Positions 19,036-29,813 of a stretch of DNA of 64,000 bases are shown here, piece after piece (position 1 is the stretch's first letter; every line of letters starts with the position of its first letter). A program made the position numbers and the translations under genes. Source of the stretch: Spirochaeta lutea (GTDB taxonomy: Bacteria > Spirochaetota > Spirochaetia > DSM-27196 > Salinispiraceae). The stretch is taken from assembly GCF_000758165.1 (NCBI RefSeq), contig NZ_JNUP01000001.1:1-64000 (forward strand), read 5' to 3'. The notes below the pieces were generated by a model. That model did not search any database and was not told where the DNA came from. It saw only the letters and a list, made by a program, of their open reading frames with translations.

Positions 19036-19995
19036 TTAAGAGTTTAAACGAAGTATTGCACCAGCATGCTTCGGATTTAGTTCATACGCTTCTCGCCACA
19101 ACGCACGGGCAAGCACAGTGTTTCCTTCAGCAGCAGCAATCTCACCTAAATAGTATTTAGCGTCCGCAGATGAAGGATTGAGCTCCTCCAGCTCAAGATA
19201 CATCACCTCCGCCTCTTCTAAATTATTTAATTTTCGGTATCCTTCACCTGCGAGCAAAAAACCCTGTTCTTTAACATAATTTTCCGATGATTCATCAATG
19301 GCTTTCCGTGCATAGAATGCAGTTTTTTCGAAATCCTCCAATGAATCATATAATCGGGCGACTGACAGCAGTATAATAGCACGATTATTTTCCTCGTGTG
19401 AAGCAAGAAGGTACTCAATCCCTTTTCTCGGAAGCCCAAGTTCCGCACTGGTCAGCCCTAAATACTCAAAACTATCGGGTTGGTGGTAGCCAAGACTTTC
19501 TGCAAATTCAAAGTACTTAAGGGAAAGGTCATAATAATAGTATCCGGCATGATAATATGCTTTCCCCAATATATAGTGTACCTGCCCAGTGATTGATGAC
19601 ACAGAATCCAAACTCAGGAGCCTTCGAAGAGATTGAATAGATTGATTGTAATGGAATAACTGGGTTTCGTAATTGACTTCTGATTGTCCGATATAGAAGT
19701 GTGCAAAGCCATCGAACCGTAATGCTTCTACATTGAATGGCTGCTTATCAAGAATGCTATTGGTTCTCTCAACAATTTCGCTGTATGCTTCTTCGGACCA
19801 CAATTCCTGTAGCTCATTCCCCATACGAAAATTTATTGAAAGCCCCTCAAGCGGTTTAACCTGAATAAAAATAACCGTTCCACTCACTAAAATTACAACA
19901 CAGAGGATAATGAATAGCCAGGTATACCTCCGACTTGCGCCGGTCTTGCTGTTCTTGTTGTCGTTGTTTGAAAATTTCCTCTGCATTGATTTCAT
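19036..19995 (-). CDS. Membrane-anchored TPR protein upstream of mreB
   Basis: 319 residues: a basic cytoplasmic start, one transmembrane helix at about 25-47, then helical repeats. Typical TPR turns appear around [37 protein letters not shown] and [21 protein letters not shown] second ATG three codons downstream is possible; neither has a strong RBS. Its position as first gene before mreBCD suggests a role with the elongasome, by context only. It begins just after the 3' end of RNase P RNA. Confidence 0.7.
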   Translation of the reverse strand: MKSMQRKFSNNDNKNSKTGASRRYTWLFIILCVVILVSGTVIFIQVKPLEGLSINFRMGNELQELWSEEAYSEIVERTNSILDKQPFNVEALRFDGFAHFYIGQSEVNYETQLFHYNQSIQSLRRLLSLDSVSSITGQVHYILGKAYYHAGYYYYDLSLKYFEFAESLGYHQPDSFEYLGLTSAELGLPRKGIEYLLASHEENNRAIILLSVARLYDSLEDFEKTAFYARKAIDESSENYVKEQGFLLAGEGYRKLNNLEEAEVMYLELEELNPSSADAKYYLGEIAAAEGNTVLARALWREAYELNPKHAGAILRLNS

Positions 19996-20012
19996 TGGGT
20001 ATCTCTAAAAAA

Positions 20013-20342
20013 AGGCTAGTAAGCCGGGTTCTGTTTCAGATTGTCATCTATCTCAATTCATAGTTACCCATGAACTATAGCAATCTACCCGCCAGGCATT
20101 TTGAATACAAAACTCTTCCTGACTGCTTGATCTTGCTCCTGACAAGGTTTACCAGCACACTGGGTTACCCCAATGCCGGTGGGCTCTTACCCCACCCTTT
20201 CACCCTTACTGGATATCCAGCGGTCTAATTTCTGTGGCACTTTCTGTAGGGAAATCCCTCCCGGTCATTAACCGGTGTCAACTTTATGGAGCCCGGACTT
20301 TCCTCTTACATAGTAAAAATATGTAAGCGACAACCTAGCCTC
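20013..20342 (-). ncRNA. rnpB: RNase P RNA, bacterial type A
   Basis: Catalytic RNA that trims tRNA 5' leaders. Read on the minus strand, the 5' end has the hallmark GAGGAAAGTCCGGGC, followed by ACAGAAA, then AGGGTGAAAGGGTGGGGTA and GTAAGAGCCCACC, and the 3' end has the conserved ACAGAACCCGGCTTA. Helix P1 is clear: AGGCTAG at the 5' end pairs with CTAGCCT at the 3' end. P2 (GGTTGTC/GACAATC) and the P3 hairpin also pair. A run of seven T follows the last P1 strand and may stop transcription. The 5' end is only about five bases after the stop codon of the zinc-ribbon gene. Confidence 0.97.
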
Positions 20343-20346
20343 TAAA

Positions 20347-21342
20347 TTACTCTTCTATCTCCTCATCCAAAAGATCATCCTCTCCGTCATCTAAATCATC
20401 GTCAAGATCATCGTCCAACACCTCTTCCTCATCGGATGAGTCGTCCTGGTCATCATCTTCATCATCGTCGTCGTCTTCCTCTTCCTCGTCTAAATCATCG
20501 AGATCTTCTTCATCGTCACCGATGGAATCGTCAAAATCATCCATATCATCTGCGAAATCATCATCAAATTCGGACTCGTCAAAGAGATCAGCGGTGTCTT
20601 CCAGATCCAGATTCTCAAGTGCATCTTCGGATCCGGCTTCTTGATAAAATAAAATCATCGAGCAGTAGGGGCAAAAGTGTATTTGCTCGCCGCTCCGGAC
20701 ATCATTCACAAATTGCAACGGAAGAATCATATTACATCCAGTACAAACACCTTTTTGAAGAGGAACGATGCCCTTTCCTTCCTTGGACCTAATAATCCGT
20801 TTGAACTTAAATACAATTTCCCCATCAATATCGGGGGTTATAGCTTGTTCTTGATTGTCAAGCTCTGTCAATAATGACTCTCGGTCCTGGGTCTCTTGAT
20901 GTATTTTTTCTTGTTCAAGGGTGAGCTCTTTTTCCTGGTCCTTTATCAACAGTTCTTCACGCTCGATCGCTTTTTCTAGTTCTTCAAAAGCCTTTTCTTC
21001 CCTTTGGAGTTCTTTTCGATAGTTTTGTTCGCGTTCCCCAGCATCCCGTATCTCTTTAACCAATGCTTCATATTCACGTTGAGTACTTATTTCTGCAATC
21101 TTTCCTTCATAATTCTCGCGTTCAGTCTCTGCATCACGCATCTTAATACGCAAATCATTAATATATGATTTCGCAGCTGTAAGACGTTCATGTTTTTCGA
21201 TAAAACTCTTTTTTAAGCGATTTACCAGCTCTGACTTGGTGGTCAATGACCTAGGCAATTCTTTTAGTTCACTTTCTATTAAATATTTCTGAGCCAAAAT
21301 ATCTTGTAAAGACTTTAATTTTTCCAGGGTCTCAGTAATCAT
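20347..21342 (-). CDS. Coiled-coil zinc-ribbon protein with long acidic tail
   Basis: 331 residues in three parts: a long antiparallel coiled coil (about 1-165), a four-cysteine zinc ribbon (CTGC and CPYC, about 195-225), and a ~95-residue tail made almost wholly of Asp, Glu and a few Leu. The first two parts match the COG1579 family of C4 zinc-ribbon proteins, whose function is poorly known; a nucleic-acid or chaperone role is often suggested. The acidic tail is unusual. Encoded between rpoD and rnpB on the same strand. Confidence 0.8.
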   Translation of the reverse strand: MITETLEKLKSLQDILAQKYLIESELKELPRSLTTKSELVNRLKKSFIEKHERLTAAKSYINDLRIKMRDAETERENYEGKIAEISTQREYEALVKEIRDAGEREQNYRKELQREEKAFEELEKAIEREELLIKDQEKELTLEQEKIHQETQDRESLLTELDNQEQAITPDIDGEIVFKFKRIIRSKEGKGIVPLQKGVCTGCNMILPLQFVNDVRSGEQIHFCPYCSMILFYQEAGSEDALENLDLEDTADLFDESEFDDDFADDMDDFDDSIGDDEEDLDDLDEEEEDDDDDEDDDQDDSSDEEEVLDDDLDDDLDDGEDDLLDEEIEE

Positions 21343-21381
21343 GTCTATGCCGCTCCTTATTATTGGTACCAGTAACGATAA

Positions 21382-23208
21382 CTAATTATCTAAATAATCT
21401 TTCAACCTACGGCTACGTTTTGGATGACGCAATCGGCGTAATGCCTTCGCTTCGATTTGCCGTATTCGCTCTCTTGTAACATTAAAATACAGTCCAACCT
21501 CTTCTAAGGTGAGACTGTATCCATCCTCAAGACCAAAACGCATTTTCAGAACCTCTTGTTCTCTCTCAGGCAATGTACCCAACACTTCCCGGAGTTGTTC
21601 CTGGAGAAGCGTGAAGGCAGTTTGATGCGCAGGATTCTCTACATCCTTATCTTCTATAAAATCCCCTAAAAGGCTATCTTCTTCCTCTCCAATGGGTGTT
21701 TCTAGACTAATCGGTTCTCGTGCAACGTTTTTAACGCTCTTCACCCGTGCAGGTGTCCAACCTAAACGCTCCGCAACCTCCTCATCAGTAGGCTCCCTAC
21801 CCAATACCTGCATTAACTGCCGTGACTCTCGTACAACCTTGTTTATTTGTTCAATCATATGGACAGGAACTCGGATGGTCCGTGCCTGATCCGAAATTGA
21901 ACGAGTTATAGCTTGGCGAATCCACCAAGTGGCGTAGGTAGAAAACTTATATCCCTTACGGTATTCAAACTTTTCTACTGCTTTAATTAAACCTATATTT
22001 CCTTCTTGCACAAGATCAAAGAAGTGTAACCCACGATTTGTATATTTTTTTGCAATGGATACCACAAGCCGTAGATTTGCTTTAATCAAACGGTCTTTGG
22101 CATTTTGCATCATAATTTTGCCATGCTCAATCTCGTCCGACATTTCCAAGATTTGTTCAATGGTATTCTCAAACTCCAGTTCCAAATTGCGGAGCTTTTT
22201 ATCGGTTAACTGAATGTCGCGGATCATCTCCTTAATTTCATCCGCAGTTAAACCGAGTTCCGATTCAATTTGATCTCTTTCATCCGCAATAATGAGACTT
22301 CGACCGAGACTTCTCAACTCTCGAGGGCTTGAGACCTTCAACCGCTTCTCGGTTCGTGATATATCTCTCTTGTAAATATGGATTTTCTTGGCTGCATTAA
22401 GGAATTTATCGGAAAAATGGGTAATTTCATCTGGATGAAGCTCAATTGCACCTAGATCAAGCACCAGTACTGAACGTTTATCACTCAATTCAGGATCTTC
22501 TAAAACATCTACACCCTTCGATACCAGCTTCCGCTTATGCTCTATATATGTCTTAAGATCCGAAAGGATCGGTCTCAGTGGATCTCGGTAAAAACTGGAC
22601 AGTCTTCTTCGCTCCGCAAGATACTCACTTATTTCTTTCTTGGTTAAATTCATCTCCCGCGGATCTTTCTTCGAGAAGGCTCGTGTGGCAAGGTTATAAA
22701 ATTCGGGTATCATCATCCCAGATTTTTTAATCACCTGTTTGATGATGTTTTCACCGTCCTCCATTTTTTTTGACAGCTCAACTTCTTGATCAGCAGTCAG
22801 CAAGTTTTCTTTTCCAATCTCACGCAAATAGAGCCTTATAGGATCATCAATCGCAGACTCTTTATCACCGTAAATAACCTTGCTTTTTTTTTGTTTACCA
22901 GACTCATCCTCTGGCGTACTATCGGAGGCAACAGGAGGTTTTTTATCCTCCCCCTGACCATGAGCTTGTGCTTCAGCAGGCTCCTGCTCAGCAGCATTCT
23001 CCTCTTCTTGACCCAACCTCGCTGCAGCAATTTCATCTTCCAATCGGATATCGTAATTACCAAGAATTACCATTACCTCTTCGATTAATACTGAGTTAAC
23101 GATTTCCTCGGGCAGAAGATCATTCATCTCTTCAAAGCTAATAGTTTTCTTTTTTTTCGCATAATCGATGAGTTTTATTACAGCAGGATTATTCTGCAGG
23201 TCTATCAT
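21382..23208 (-). CDS. rpoD: Primary sigma factor RpoD (sigma-70)
   Basis: Directs RNA polymerase to housekeeping promoters. 608 residues: region 1.1 at the N-terminus, an acidic/Gln-rich linker (about 65-110), region 1.2 ([12 protein letters not shown]), the non-conserved insert, region 2 ([20 protein letters not shown] and [13 protein letters not shown]), region 3, and region 4 with [18 protein letters not shown]. Its start overlaps the end of dnaG by 20 bases, so the two are translationally linked, as in the dnaG-rpoD operon of many bacteria. rpsU, often first in that operon, is absent here. Confidence 0.98.
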   Translation of the reverse strand: MIDLQNNPAVIKLIDYAKKKKTISFEEMNDLLPEEIVNSVLIEEVMVILGNYDIRLEDEIAAARLGQEEENAAEQEPAEAQAHGQGEDKKPPVASDSTPEDESGKQKKSKVIYGDKESAIDDPIRLYLREIGKENLLTADQEVELSKKMEDGENIIKQVIKKSGMMIPEFYNLATRAFSKKDPREMNLTKKEISEYLAERRRLSSFYRDPLRPILSDLKTYIEHKRKLVSKGVDVLEDPELSDKRSVLVLDLGAIELHPDEITHFSDKFLNAAKKIHIYKRDISRTEKRLKVSSPRELRSLGRSLIIADERDQIESELGLTADEIKEMIRDIQLTDKKLRNLELEFENTIEQILEMSDEIEHGKIMMQNAKDRLIKANLRLVVSIAKKYTNRGLHFFDLVQEGNIGLIKAVEKFEYRKGYKFSTYATWWIRQAITRSISDQARTIRVPVHMIEQINKVVRESRQLMQVLGREPTDEEVAERLGWTPARVKSVKNVAREPISLETPIGEEEDSLLGDFIEDKDVENPAHQTAFTLLQEQLREVLGTLPEREQEVLKMRFGLEDGYSLTLEEVGLYFNVTRERIRQIEAKALRRLRHPKRSRRLKDYLDN

Positions 23209-25033
23209 GTATAGTCACCTTTAATTTATTCAAAGCTTGATCAATGTAAATTTTCTCTGTGAGTAGTTCATGCAGCTTTTTTTGTTCATCGGTAGACATG
23301 AACACCTTTTTTAACTGCATTTCAATTTCTCGTCGTTGCCGAAGTAATTTATCAATTTTCACCTGTCGGATTCCATCAAGAATCAATGCTTCAGGATTCA
23401 CAAGAAACTCTTCCAAGGCTTGCTTTTCCAAAAGGAACGAGATCAAATCCTCATCCTCAATTCTTGCAAGAATACTCTCTTGTGTTAACTCATTAGCTCG
23501 AAAGCTTTCCTCCAGCACGATATATAACTCCATTGCCCATGGATCTCTTAAATCCTCTTGGTGTACTTCTCTTCGAACCTTCTGAAAATACTGAAAATTG
23601 AGTACCACTGCAATCATCAGAAACAGATCCCCTGTTAATTTGGATGGTACTATCTGCCTCTTACTGCTCTCAGACTCCTTTTCAATGAAATCAGAATCAT
23701 TCTTCTCAAAACGGGTAGCTTTATTAACTCCTCTAGGTGCCGGTTTTGAAACTTCTAGTCTCTGATTAAAATCAGTTTTTAAACTTTCAACAGATAATTC
23801 AAAGTACTCTGCTATCTGTTTAAAGACTCCCTCTCTCTTAACAGCAGAATTTATAGATTCAATATAATCAAAAAGCTGTTCCACAGCCTGTCTTTTCCCC
23901 TCTGGGGTTGAAACAGGAAACCTCGAAACAGCTTGTTTGAGTAGAAAATCTAATGCATTTGATGTTGAATATACAATATTTTGTACACCTTGTGAACCAC
24001 TTTTTTCAAGGATATCACTAGGATCTTCTCCTGAAGAAAGCAGACCCACAGATATGGTAAAATTTTTGCTTTCCAATAATTGCAATGCTTTTTGCGAAGC
24101 ATTAATCCCGGCTTGGTCACCATCAAAAAGCAGTAATACCTCTTTAGCGTACCGATGCAATAATGTAGCCTGCTCCGGAGTGAAGGCGGTACCGAGAGGG
24201 GCAACGGCATGATGAAGCCCCCCTTGGGAAAGCGCAAGGACATCCATGTATCCTTCACATACAATTGCTTCTTTTTTTTTTCGAATCTCCTCTTTAGCTT
24301 GCCACAAGCCATAAATTGTAGAAGATTTATGGTACAGAATCGTCTCGGGAGAATTTAAGTACTTTGGACCATCTCCCTCTAGAATTCTACCTCCAAAAGC
24401 TACCACGCGGCCGCTATTATCCAAAATAGGAAACATAAGCCTGTTTGAAAACAAACTCCTGCTGCTATTTTTCCTGGTAAATAACCCCGAATCCTGGAGG
24501 AACCCCTCTGAATACCCCTTTGAAACCAGAAACTTCTTAAGCCAAAACGGATCCCTGGGGGCGTACCCAAGTTGAAACCTTGTAATCGTTTCTATATCAA
24601 TTCCTCGGCCAGAGATATAATCCAGCGCTTTAGCACCATCCTTTGACTTAACAAGCAGATGATGAAACATACCAGCCACACGGGCATTTAGTTGTTGCAG
24701 AGATAGACGTTTTTTTTGAGCATCATTCTGCTCAGAGCCCTCCATGGTCAATTCGATACCAAGTTTTTGTGCTAGATACTCCAGTGCTTCTGGATAGGTT
24801 AAGCCTTCCATCTCCATAACGAACTGCACGACCCCACCGCCTTTTTGGGTACTAAAACAGTAGTATGCATTTTTTTCCGGGGTCACGGTAAAAGAGGGGG
24901 TTTTTTCATTTTTAAAGGGACTCAAGCCCCATAGACGGCCTCCTTTTGGGGTTAAAGTAACGTAGTCGGAAACAATTTCCTCAATCCGAGCCCTTTCTAA
25001 TATCTCTTGCACGATGTGACTTGGAATCCGCAT
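23189..25033 (-). CDS. dnaG: DNA primase with degenerate zinc-binding domain
   Basis: Synthesises RNA primers at the replication fork. 614 residues: N-terminal CHC2-type domain (about 30-95), RNA polymerase core, TOPRIM motifs ([10 protein letters not shown] and LLFDGDQAG), and a C-terminal helicase-binding region. The CHC2 zinc ligands are mostly lost: the usual CPFH reads SPFK and the usual CFGC reads CFST, leaving one Cys of four ligands. The catalytic core looks intact. It lies 16 bases downstream of the large surface-protein gene and overlaps rpoD. Confidence 0.95.
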   Translation of the reverse strand: MRIPSHIVQEILERARIEEIVSDYVTLTPKGGRLWGLSPFKNEKTPSFTVTPEKNAYYCFSTQKGGGVVQFVMEMEGLTYPEALEYLAQKLGIELTMEGSEQNDAQKKRLSLQQLNARVAGMFHHLLVKSKDGAKALDYISGRGIDIETITRFQLGYAPRDPFWLKKFLVSKGYSEGFLQDSGLFTRKNSSRSLFSNRLMFPILDNSGRVVAFGGRILEGDGPKYLNSPETILYHKSSTIYGLWQAKEEIRKKKEAIVCEGYMDVLALSQGGLHHAVAPLGTAFTPEQATLLHRYAKEVLLLFDGDQAGINASQKALQLLESKNFTISVGLLSSGEDPSDILEKSGSQGVQNIVYSTSNALDFLLKQAVSRFPVSTPEGKRQAVEQLFDYIESINSAVKREGVFKQIAEYFELSVESLKTDFNQRLEVSKPAPRGVNKATRFEKNDSDFIEKESESSKRQIVPSKLTGDLFLMIAVVLNFQYFQKVRREVHQEDLRDPWAMELYIVLEESFRANELTQESILARIEDEDLISFLLEKQALEEFLVNPEALILDGIRQVKIDKLLRQRREIEMQLKKVFMSTDEQKKLHELLTEKIYIDQALNKLKVTIHDRPAE

Positions 25034-25049
25034 GGTAACCGCTAAACTC

Positions 25050-28000
25050 CTACCGTTCTAGAATAAACTCAACCCGGCGGTTTTTCCATCGGTTGTCTAC
25101 ATCCGAATGCGGCACAATTGGCTTACTTCCACCCACACCGAGAATCTCAATTCTATTAGGATTCATACCCTGTGCAACTAGGGCTTGTTTCACAGACATA
25201 CTACGGTCACGGGACAACGGGATCAGCTCCTCCTCCTGTTCCCGTTGAGTACCGGTGATATTGACCGCATGACCCTCAATTCTTATACCGTAGGAAGGAT
25301 ATTTAGCGAACAACTCTATGAGACGGTTCAAAATCAGAGCATTGCGTAGACCTTGTGGTGTGTCTTGACTCAAAACAAGCTCGGGACTATTCGGCAAAAA
25401 GGTGATACTGGCAATTTGTATCTTTAATTGATTGCCGTCCCTAATCACAAAGATATCAATAGTGATAACACCGCGGCTTTGAGACTCATTACCCCACCGG
25501 TCGATGGTGGTAAACGTATACGTGTAGTCTTCGGCTGCTAGGACCTTCTCACCTTCTGCAGAAATCCCATCCCAATATAGATTGGGAGGTACATCACCTT
25601 CAGATTCAAAGGTGTTAAATAGTTTACCGTTTCTATCAAAAATACTGAACTGCCATGCCTGAATTGAACTTTCATCAACGGCACGAAGGTTAATTATCAA
25701 TTCATCATTAAGACCGTCACCATCGGGTGAAAAAGGAGTGTTTTCCAGACTCACAGATTGTTCTGGGCCAGAGACATCCACGACAAAGCTTTGGCTTCTC
25801 GCTTCAGGACTATCACCCTTTTCATAGACCGCGGTAAAGAATGCAGTATAGGCCCCTTCCATAATGTTACCATGAGAATTCCTGCCATCCCAGGTAATGG
25901 TGAACTGGTCCGATGCCTCGACACCTTCTCGCAGAAAGACGGTATTCATCGACGCATCTTGCACCTCGAAGGCCCATCTCTCAAGTCCCTGTACAATATT
26001 CATGAACAATCCGAACTCAATCGTTTCGTAATAGCCATCATTATTCGGCGCAAGCCCTGCCTGGTTTAAGGTAATGAATACGGCTGCCTTACGAGTATCA
26101 AGGGCAAAGGGCTCTGATTGCTTAACGGTTTTATTTCCTGCCGCATCCTCAGACATGATTACTAATCGGTAATCGCCATCATCCACGATATTTCCTGTTG
26201 AATCCCGACCATCCCACTCAAAGCTCTCCAAGGCATCAGTCCATCGGAACTCGGTTACCACAGATCCATCGATGGATTGTATCTCTCCTCTGAACTCCGG
26301 TTCCTCGCTTGAATCAAGAATAAATCTGAATGTGTCTTTACGTGAATCGCCATCAGGCGAAAAAATATCATCTTCTGTGGATATTGTAATTTGCGGGAAT
26401 CGGGTATCAATAGTTATAGCCGAGGTCTTGGCAGTGCCAACAGAACCGTTATTATGCGTAACCTGGAGTTGAGCGTAATAGATGCCGTCAGCAACTGGCC
26501 GACCTTGATCGGTTTTACCATCCCATCTAACGGAGTTTGGTATAGAATTTTCTCCAGAATAGGTCCTTACAGAACCTTCAGAATTTGCAGACATAATCGT
26601 TATAGTATAACTCTGAACCGAAGACCGAGATCTCTGAGTAATGAAGAGTCTATTTTCATCTTTCACACCATCGGCATTCGGACTGAAGGCTGAAAACTCT
26701 GGCGTTATAAGATACTCGGCGCCGCTTGTATCCTTGGTAAAGGTAACCGGATCAGAGGTGAATCTATTCCCTGCTGCATCTTCAGCTCTGAGGCGATATC
26801 GGTAATCCCCATCCTCAACCAGCCTTGTGTCCCCATCAATACCATCCCATCTTAGCTGGAATGGCACCGTACGGTCCCAAATGTACTGTTTAACTATTCG
26901 ATTTCCCTCATCGATGATTTCACCTACCCATCTCGACTCTTCGGTAAACACTTCTTGATAGAATAGGATCTCATCCTGCTCCCCATCAGAATCTGGAGAA
27001 AAGATCGACCATTCTTTACTAACCAAACCTTGAGGCGGGGTCACATCAACCTGAAAAATACCACTCATCGCCTGGGGTTTATTTCCACTAGTATAGGTTA
27101 CTGATAATTCTGCCTTGTAACTTCCCTCGGGAAGAAGTGCCTCGGTATTGTCGCGGCCATCAAATAGTATCTGACGTGGTGGAATCCCCTGACCTGTATA
27201 GGTACGTACAGTCGTGTCCCGCGTATCCATGACTCGAATTGACCAACCTTGTACTCCATCAAGCTTAGTCAATTCTGGGCGGAACTCAATAGAATCGCGA
27301 AACCCATCTCCATTCGGACTGAAAGCTTGGTCGGAAATGGATAATCGAACGGGACTTATATAGGAATTAAGCAAGATATTATCCAGAACAGCAGAGTTTC
27401 GATTTCCAGCCCTATCCGTTGCATGGATCCGATAGGAATAAACACCATCAGGGAGGATCTCACCGGTAGAATCTGTACCATCCCAGGTTAAGTCTTGAGG
27501 TCTTTGATCGTTCATTGCAATTTCATAAACTACAATCCCTTGTTGATTAAGGAACTCCATCACCCATAAATCTTCTTTGCTACCGGTTTGTGGAATTCGT
27601 AGATAGTCCTTATTTCCGTCTCCATTGGGACTAAAAATTTTCTCATCCTGAGTTAATGATCCGATGCTAATTTCTGGCTTTTCGGTATCGATAAAAAGGA
27701 CGGCAATCTCCTTGTTCGTGGAGTTCCCATATTTGTCGGTGGCATCTAGGTAGATAGAATATCGTCCGTCTGGCAATACGGTTCCATCTTGACCCCTTCC
27801 GTTAACCACAATGGAAAAAGCCCCAACCACCATGTCTGGATTCGAGGTCAAATGGGAGAGAAAAGCCCCAATAGAATTGATCTGTGGTATCAGGCTTGCT
27901 TCCCCCGCAGAAAATACTTCGCGGCTATTTCCATCAAGAACAGACCACCGATATTCTGAAATTCCTGATGGATCAGTGAGTTGAATAGCAAGTTCCTGCC

Positions 28001-29054
28001 TGTCTTGTATTCCGTCGTTATTTGGGGAAAGCTCAATATAGTTTATTGAACTTTCAATTTCTGGACCTTGGATATCACCCCGCTTCAACGGCAATGATAC
28101 CCCGGCTCCTATACCTACTATTCCATCATACCAAGAAGCCAGACTCATGGTAGTGAGTACGCCTGGGGTTAATGATGGTTTTTTATCGTTTCCGGTGGGA
28201 ATCCTAAAGGTAAAAGAAATCCGTGGTAATAGGGATGCGGCATCAACGGAGTCCATGGTAAGCTGCGCGACATCAAGAGAGAAGCTCAGACTTACATCAA
28301 CAATATTAAAAAAGCCAAAATCACTTCCAATCTCAGCCCTAAAGTTTTGGAATCCCGGGACTGAAATACCTACAGAAGGTCGTATTGAAATGAAAGAGTT
28401 TTTCACTACTGTAGCTTGGATACCAAACGATGGTGTAAAGGAAGACTCAAGGGCAGAACGTCCAGCCACTGGACGGTAATCCTTCCCCATCCCCCGGATT
28501 GCAAAAGCCCATGTCAGATCATGTATTCCACTCAGGGAGGTATAGGTTTTACTGATTCCAAAATCAGCACCGATCCCCATATCTGTTATCGACGACACTC
28601 CACCTACGTAAGTCCGCAGACCAACCCCCAGGGTTAATCTGCCTGGGAAAGAACGTGCCCAGGAAGCTCCTAGTCCGACTACCGTCCCGGTGTTTGCAAT
28701 TCCATAATCGATATTATGTAACTCTGAGGTGACTCCGAGGGATCCCACCTTCAATGGTAAACCGAGGCTAATAACTGCGCTGTGTCCGGACAATTGATAT
28801 TGGTCGGTTATATTTTCCAAAAAGCCGACATAACTAATATCCAAAATTGGAATAGTAAAATCCGAAAAAGAACTCGGATTACCTCGTCGATCATGGACAA
28901 ATCGATTGTTTACAGGATTACCACTCTGTTGAGTGGCCGTAAATTGCAAAATATCCTCGCCACCGAGGGGTGGATTGTATTCGGCAAATAGAGAACTTCC
29001 CAATACTGAAAATACGAATGCAAAAAAAAGAGTATTAATCCTGTGCTTTTTCAA
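25050..29054 (-). CDS. Large outer-envelope protein: barrel-like domain, FlgD-type Ig repeats, OmpA domain
   Basis: 1334 residues. Signal peptide at 1-24 (cleavage after LFA), a Gly-rich beta domain at about 30-325 resembling an outer-membrane barrel of the PorV/PorP kind, then about eight ~100-residue repeats, and a C-terminal OmpA-like peptidoglycan-binding domain (about 1215-1334, ending NRWKNRRVEFILE). Each repeat opens with a (F/L)SPN.DG..D motif, seen eight times, and closes with a FlgD-like strand pattern (WDG.D..G....DG.Y.Y...A.D.AGN). Probable surface or periplasm-spanning structural protein; partner unknown. Overlaps the preceding small gene by four bases (ATGA). Confidence 0.75.
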   Translation of the reverse strand: MKKHRINTLFFAFVFSVLGSSLFAEYNPPLGGEDILQFTATQQSGNPVNNRFVHDRRGNPSSFSDFTIPILDISYVGFLENITDQYQLSGHSAVISLGLPLKVGSLGVTSELHNIDYGIANTGTVVGLGASWARSFPGRLTLGVGLRTYVGGVSSITDMGIGADFGISKTYTSLSGIHDLTWAFAIRGMGKDYRPVAGRSALESSFTPSFGIQATVVKNSFISIRPSVGISVPGFQNFRAEIGSDFGFFNIVDVSLSFSLDVAQLTMDSVDAASLLPRISFTFRIPTGNDKKPSLTPGVLTTMSLASWYDGIVGIGAGVSLPLKRGDIQGPEIESSINYIELSPNNDGIQDRQELAIQLTDPSGISEYRWSVLDGNSREVFSAGEASLIPQINSIGAFLSHLTSNPDMVVGAFSIVVNGRGQDGTVLPDGRYSIYLDATDKYGNSTNKEIAVLFIDTEKPEISIGSLTQDEKIFSPNGDGNKDYLRIPQTGSKEDLWVMEFLNQQGIVVYEIAMNDQRPQDLTWDGTDSTGEILPDGVYSYRIHATDRAGNRNSAVLDNILLNSYISPVRLSISDQAFSPNGDGFRDSIEFRPELTKLDGVQGWSIRVMDTRDTTVRTYTGQGIPPRQILFDGRDNTEALLPEGSYKAELSVTYTSGNKPQAMSGIFQVDVTPPQGLVSKEWSIFSPDSDGEQDEILFYQEVFTEESRWVGEIIDEGNRIVKQYIWDRTVPFQLRWDGIDGDTRLVEDGDYRYRLRAEDAAGNRFTSDPVTFTKDTSGAEYLITPEFSAFSPNADGVKDENRLFITQRSRSSVQSYTITIMSANSEGSVRTYSGENSIPNSVRWDGKTDQGRPVADGIYYAQLQVTHNNGSVGTAKTSAITIDTRFPQITISTEDDIFSPDGDSRKDTFRFILDSSEEPEFRGEIQSIDGSVVTEFRWTDALESFEWDGRDSTGNIVDDGDYRLVIMSEDAAGNKTVKQSEPFALDTRKAAVFITLNQAGLAPNNDGYYETIEFGLFMNIVQGLERWAFEVQDASMNTVFLREGVEASDQFTITWDGRNSHGNIMEGAYTAFFTAVYEKGDSPEARSQSFVVDVSGPEQSVSLENTPFSPDGDGLNDELIINLRAVDESSIQAWQFSIFDRNGKLFNTFESEGDVPPNLYWDGISAEGEKVLAAEDYTYTFTTIDRWGNESQSRGVITIDIFVIRDGNQLKIQIASITFLPNSPELVLSQDTPQGLRNALILNRLIELFAKYPSYGIRIEGHAVNITGTQREQEEELIPLSRDRSMSVKQALVAQGMNPNRIEILGVGGSKPIVPHSDVDNRWKNRRVEFILER

Positions 29055-29287
29055 AGTCCCCCCCCATGGTGATGTTCATCATCCTTAAAAACATGTTCAA
29101 ACTCACATCCCTCAGAATAAAGCTGCTCGATATTCTCAAAATCCGATATTCGTAATGCCGAGAAAAGCTGATGTTCAATGGTTTTGTATAAGATCTCCAA
29201 CTCGTGGTCTAAGCTCTGTTCCTTTTTCATTACTATAAATAAACCAACCAATTGTCTTGGAGTAACGGGTAATGATGCCCTAATCAT
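29051..29287 (-). CDS. Small protein with His-rich C-terminus
   Basis: 78 residues, no family recognised. Helical, with an acidic middle and a C-terminus reading DDEHHHGGG that could bind metal. The ATG at 29287 has AGGTGG upstream; an internal ATG (MKKEQ, about residue 20) is an alternative start. Its stop overlaps the start of the 1334-residue envelope protein gene (ATGA), which supports it as a real, co-translated gene. Confidence 0.55.
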   Translation of the reverse strand: MIRASLPVTPRQLVGLFIVMKKEQSLDHELEILYKTIEHQLFSALRISDFENIEQLYSEGCEFEHVFKDDEHHHGGGL

Positions 29288-29359
29288 GCCACCTGCCTTT
29301 TCCTGAGGGATTGCCCATCAAAGTACTACAAGGCTGAAGAATCGGATTTACTGATATTT

Positions 29360-29797
29360 TCACTCTTCGGTAAACGGTTCAGCTTTTCGAAGATCAATCC
29401 ACCTTTTTATTGTATCTCCTGGGTGGTGTTTTCCAATGTTAACACCAGGACACTCTTTTTCAACCTGATCCCATGCTTCCTGGCTATGTAGATGAGAATT
29501 CCAAAACGGGTATGATTTACACTGGAGTGGGCGAACGGGATAAACCGAACAACCACCTTCCGACCAAAATATACAGTCAAAGTTCTCCTGCTCCAGGAGG
29601 GTCCGCCGTTTTGCCACCCCTAGGTCCACCATGCGAGTGTATTTTTTTTTAAATTCATCTTGTGAAATAGAAAAGAAAGCAGCGAGCTTACCTATATCGT
29701 TATCGGAGAGAAACACATATCCCGACTCATGCCTACAACACATATTACACCGAGTACACGAAAAGCGTAATCCATGGTCGAAAAATGTTTTATCCAT
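29360..29797 (-). CDS. YkgJ-family cysteine-cluster protein
   Basis: 145 residues. The cluster CTRCNMCC near the N-terminus and the later pair C....GGCSVYP.RP..C match the YkgJ/UPF0153 family, thought to bind an iron-sulfur or zinc centre; the function is not established. I use the ATG at 29797. The longer ORF upstream runs through tRNA-Tyr, its terminator and tRNA-Thr, so it is not coding there. Confidence 0.85.
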   Translation of the reverse strand: MDKTFFDHGLRFSCTRCNMCCRHESGYVFLSDNDIGKLAAFFSISQDEFKKKYTRMVDLGVAKRRTLLEQENFDCIFWSEGGCSVYPVRPLQCKSYPFWNSHLHSQEAWDQVEKECPGVNIGKHHPGDTIKRWIDLRKAEPFTEE

Positions 29798-29813
29798 TAT
29801 TCCCCCTAGTAAC

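Noticed and set aside
20347-20640. Repeat array resembling CRISPR or satellite
   Set aside because: It is the coding sequence of the acidic tail; repeats are codon-level Asp/Glu runs without spacers.
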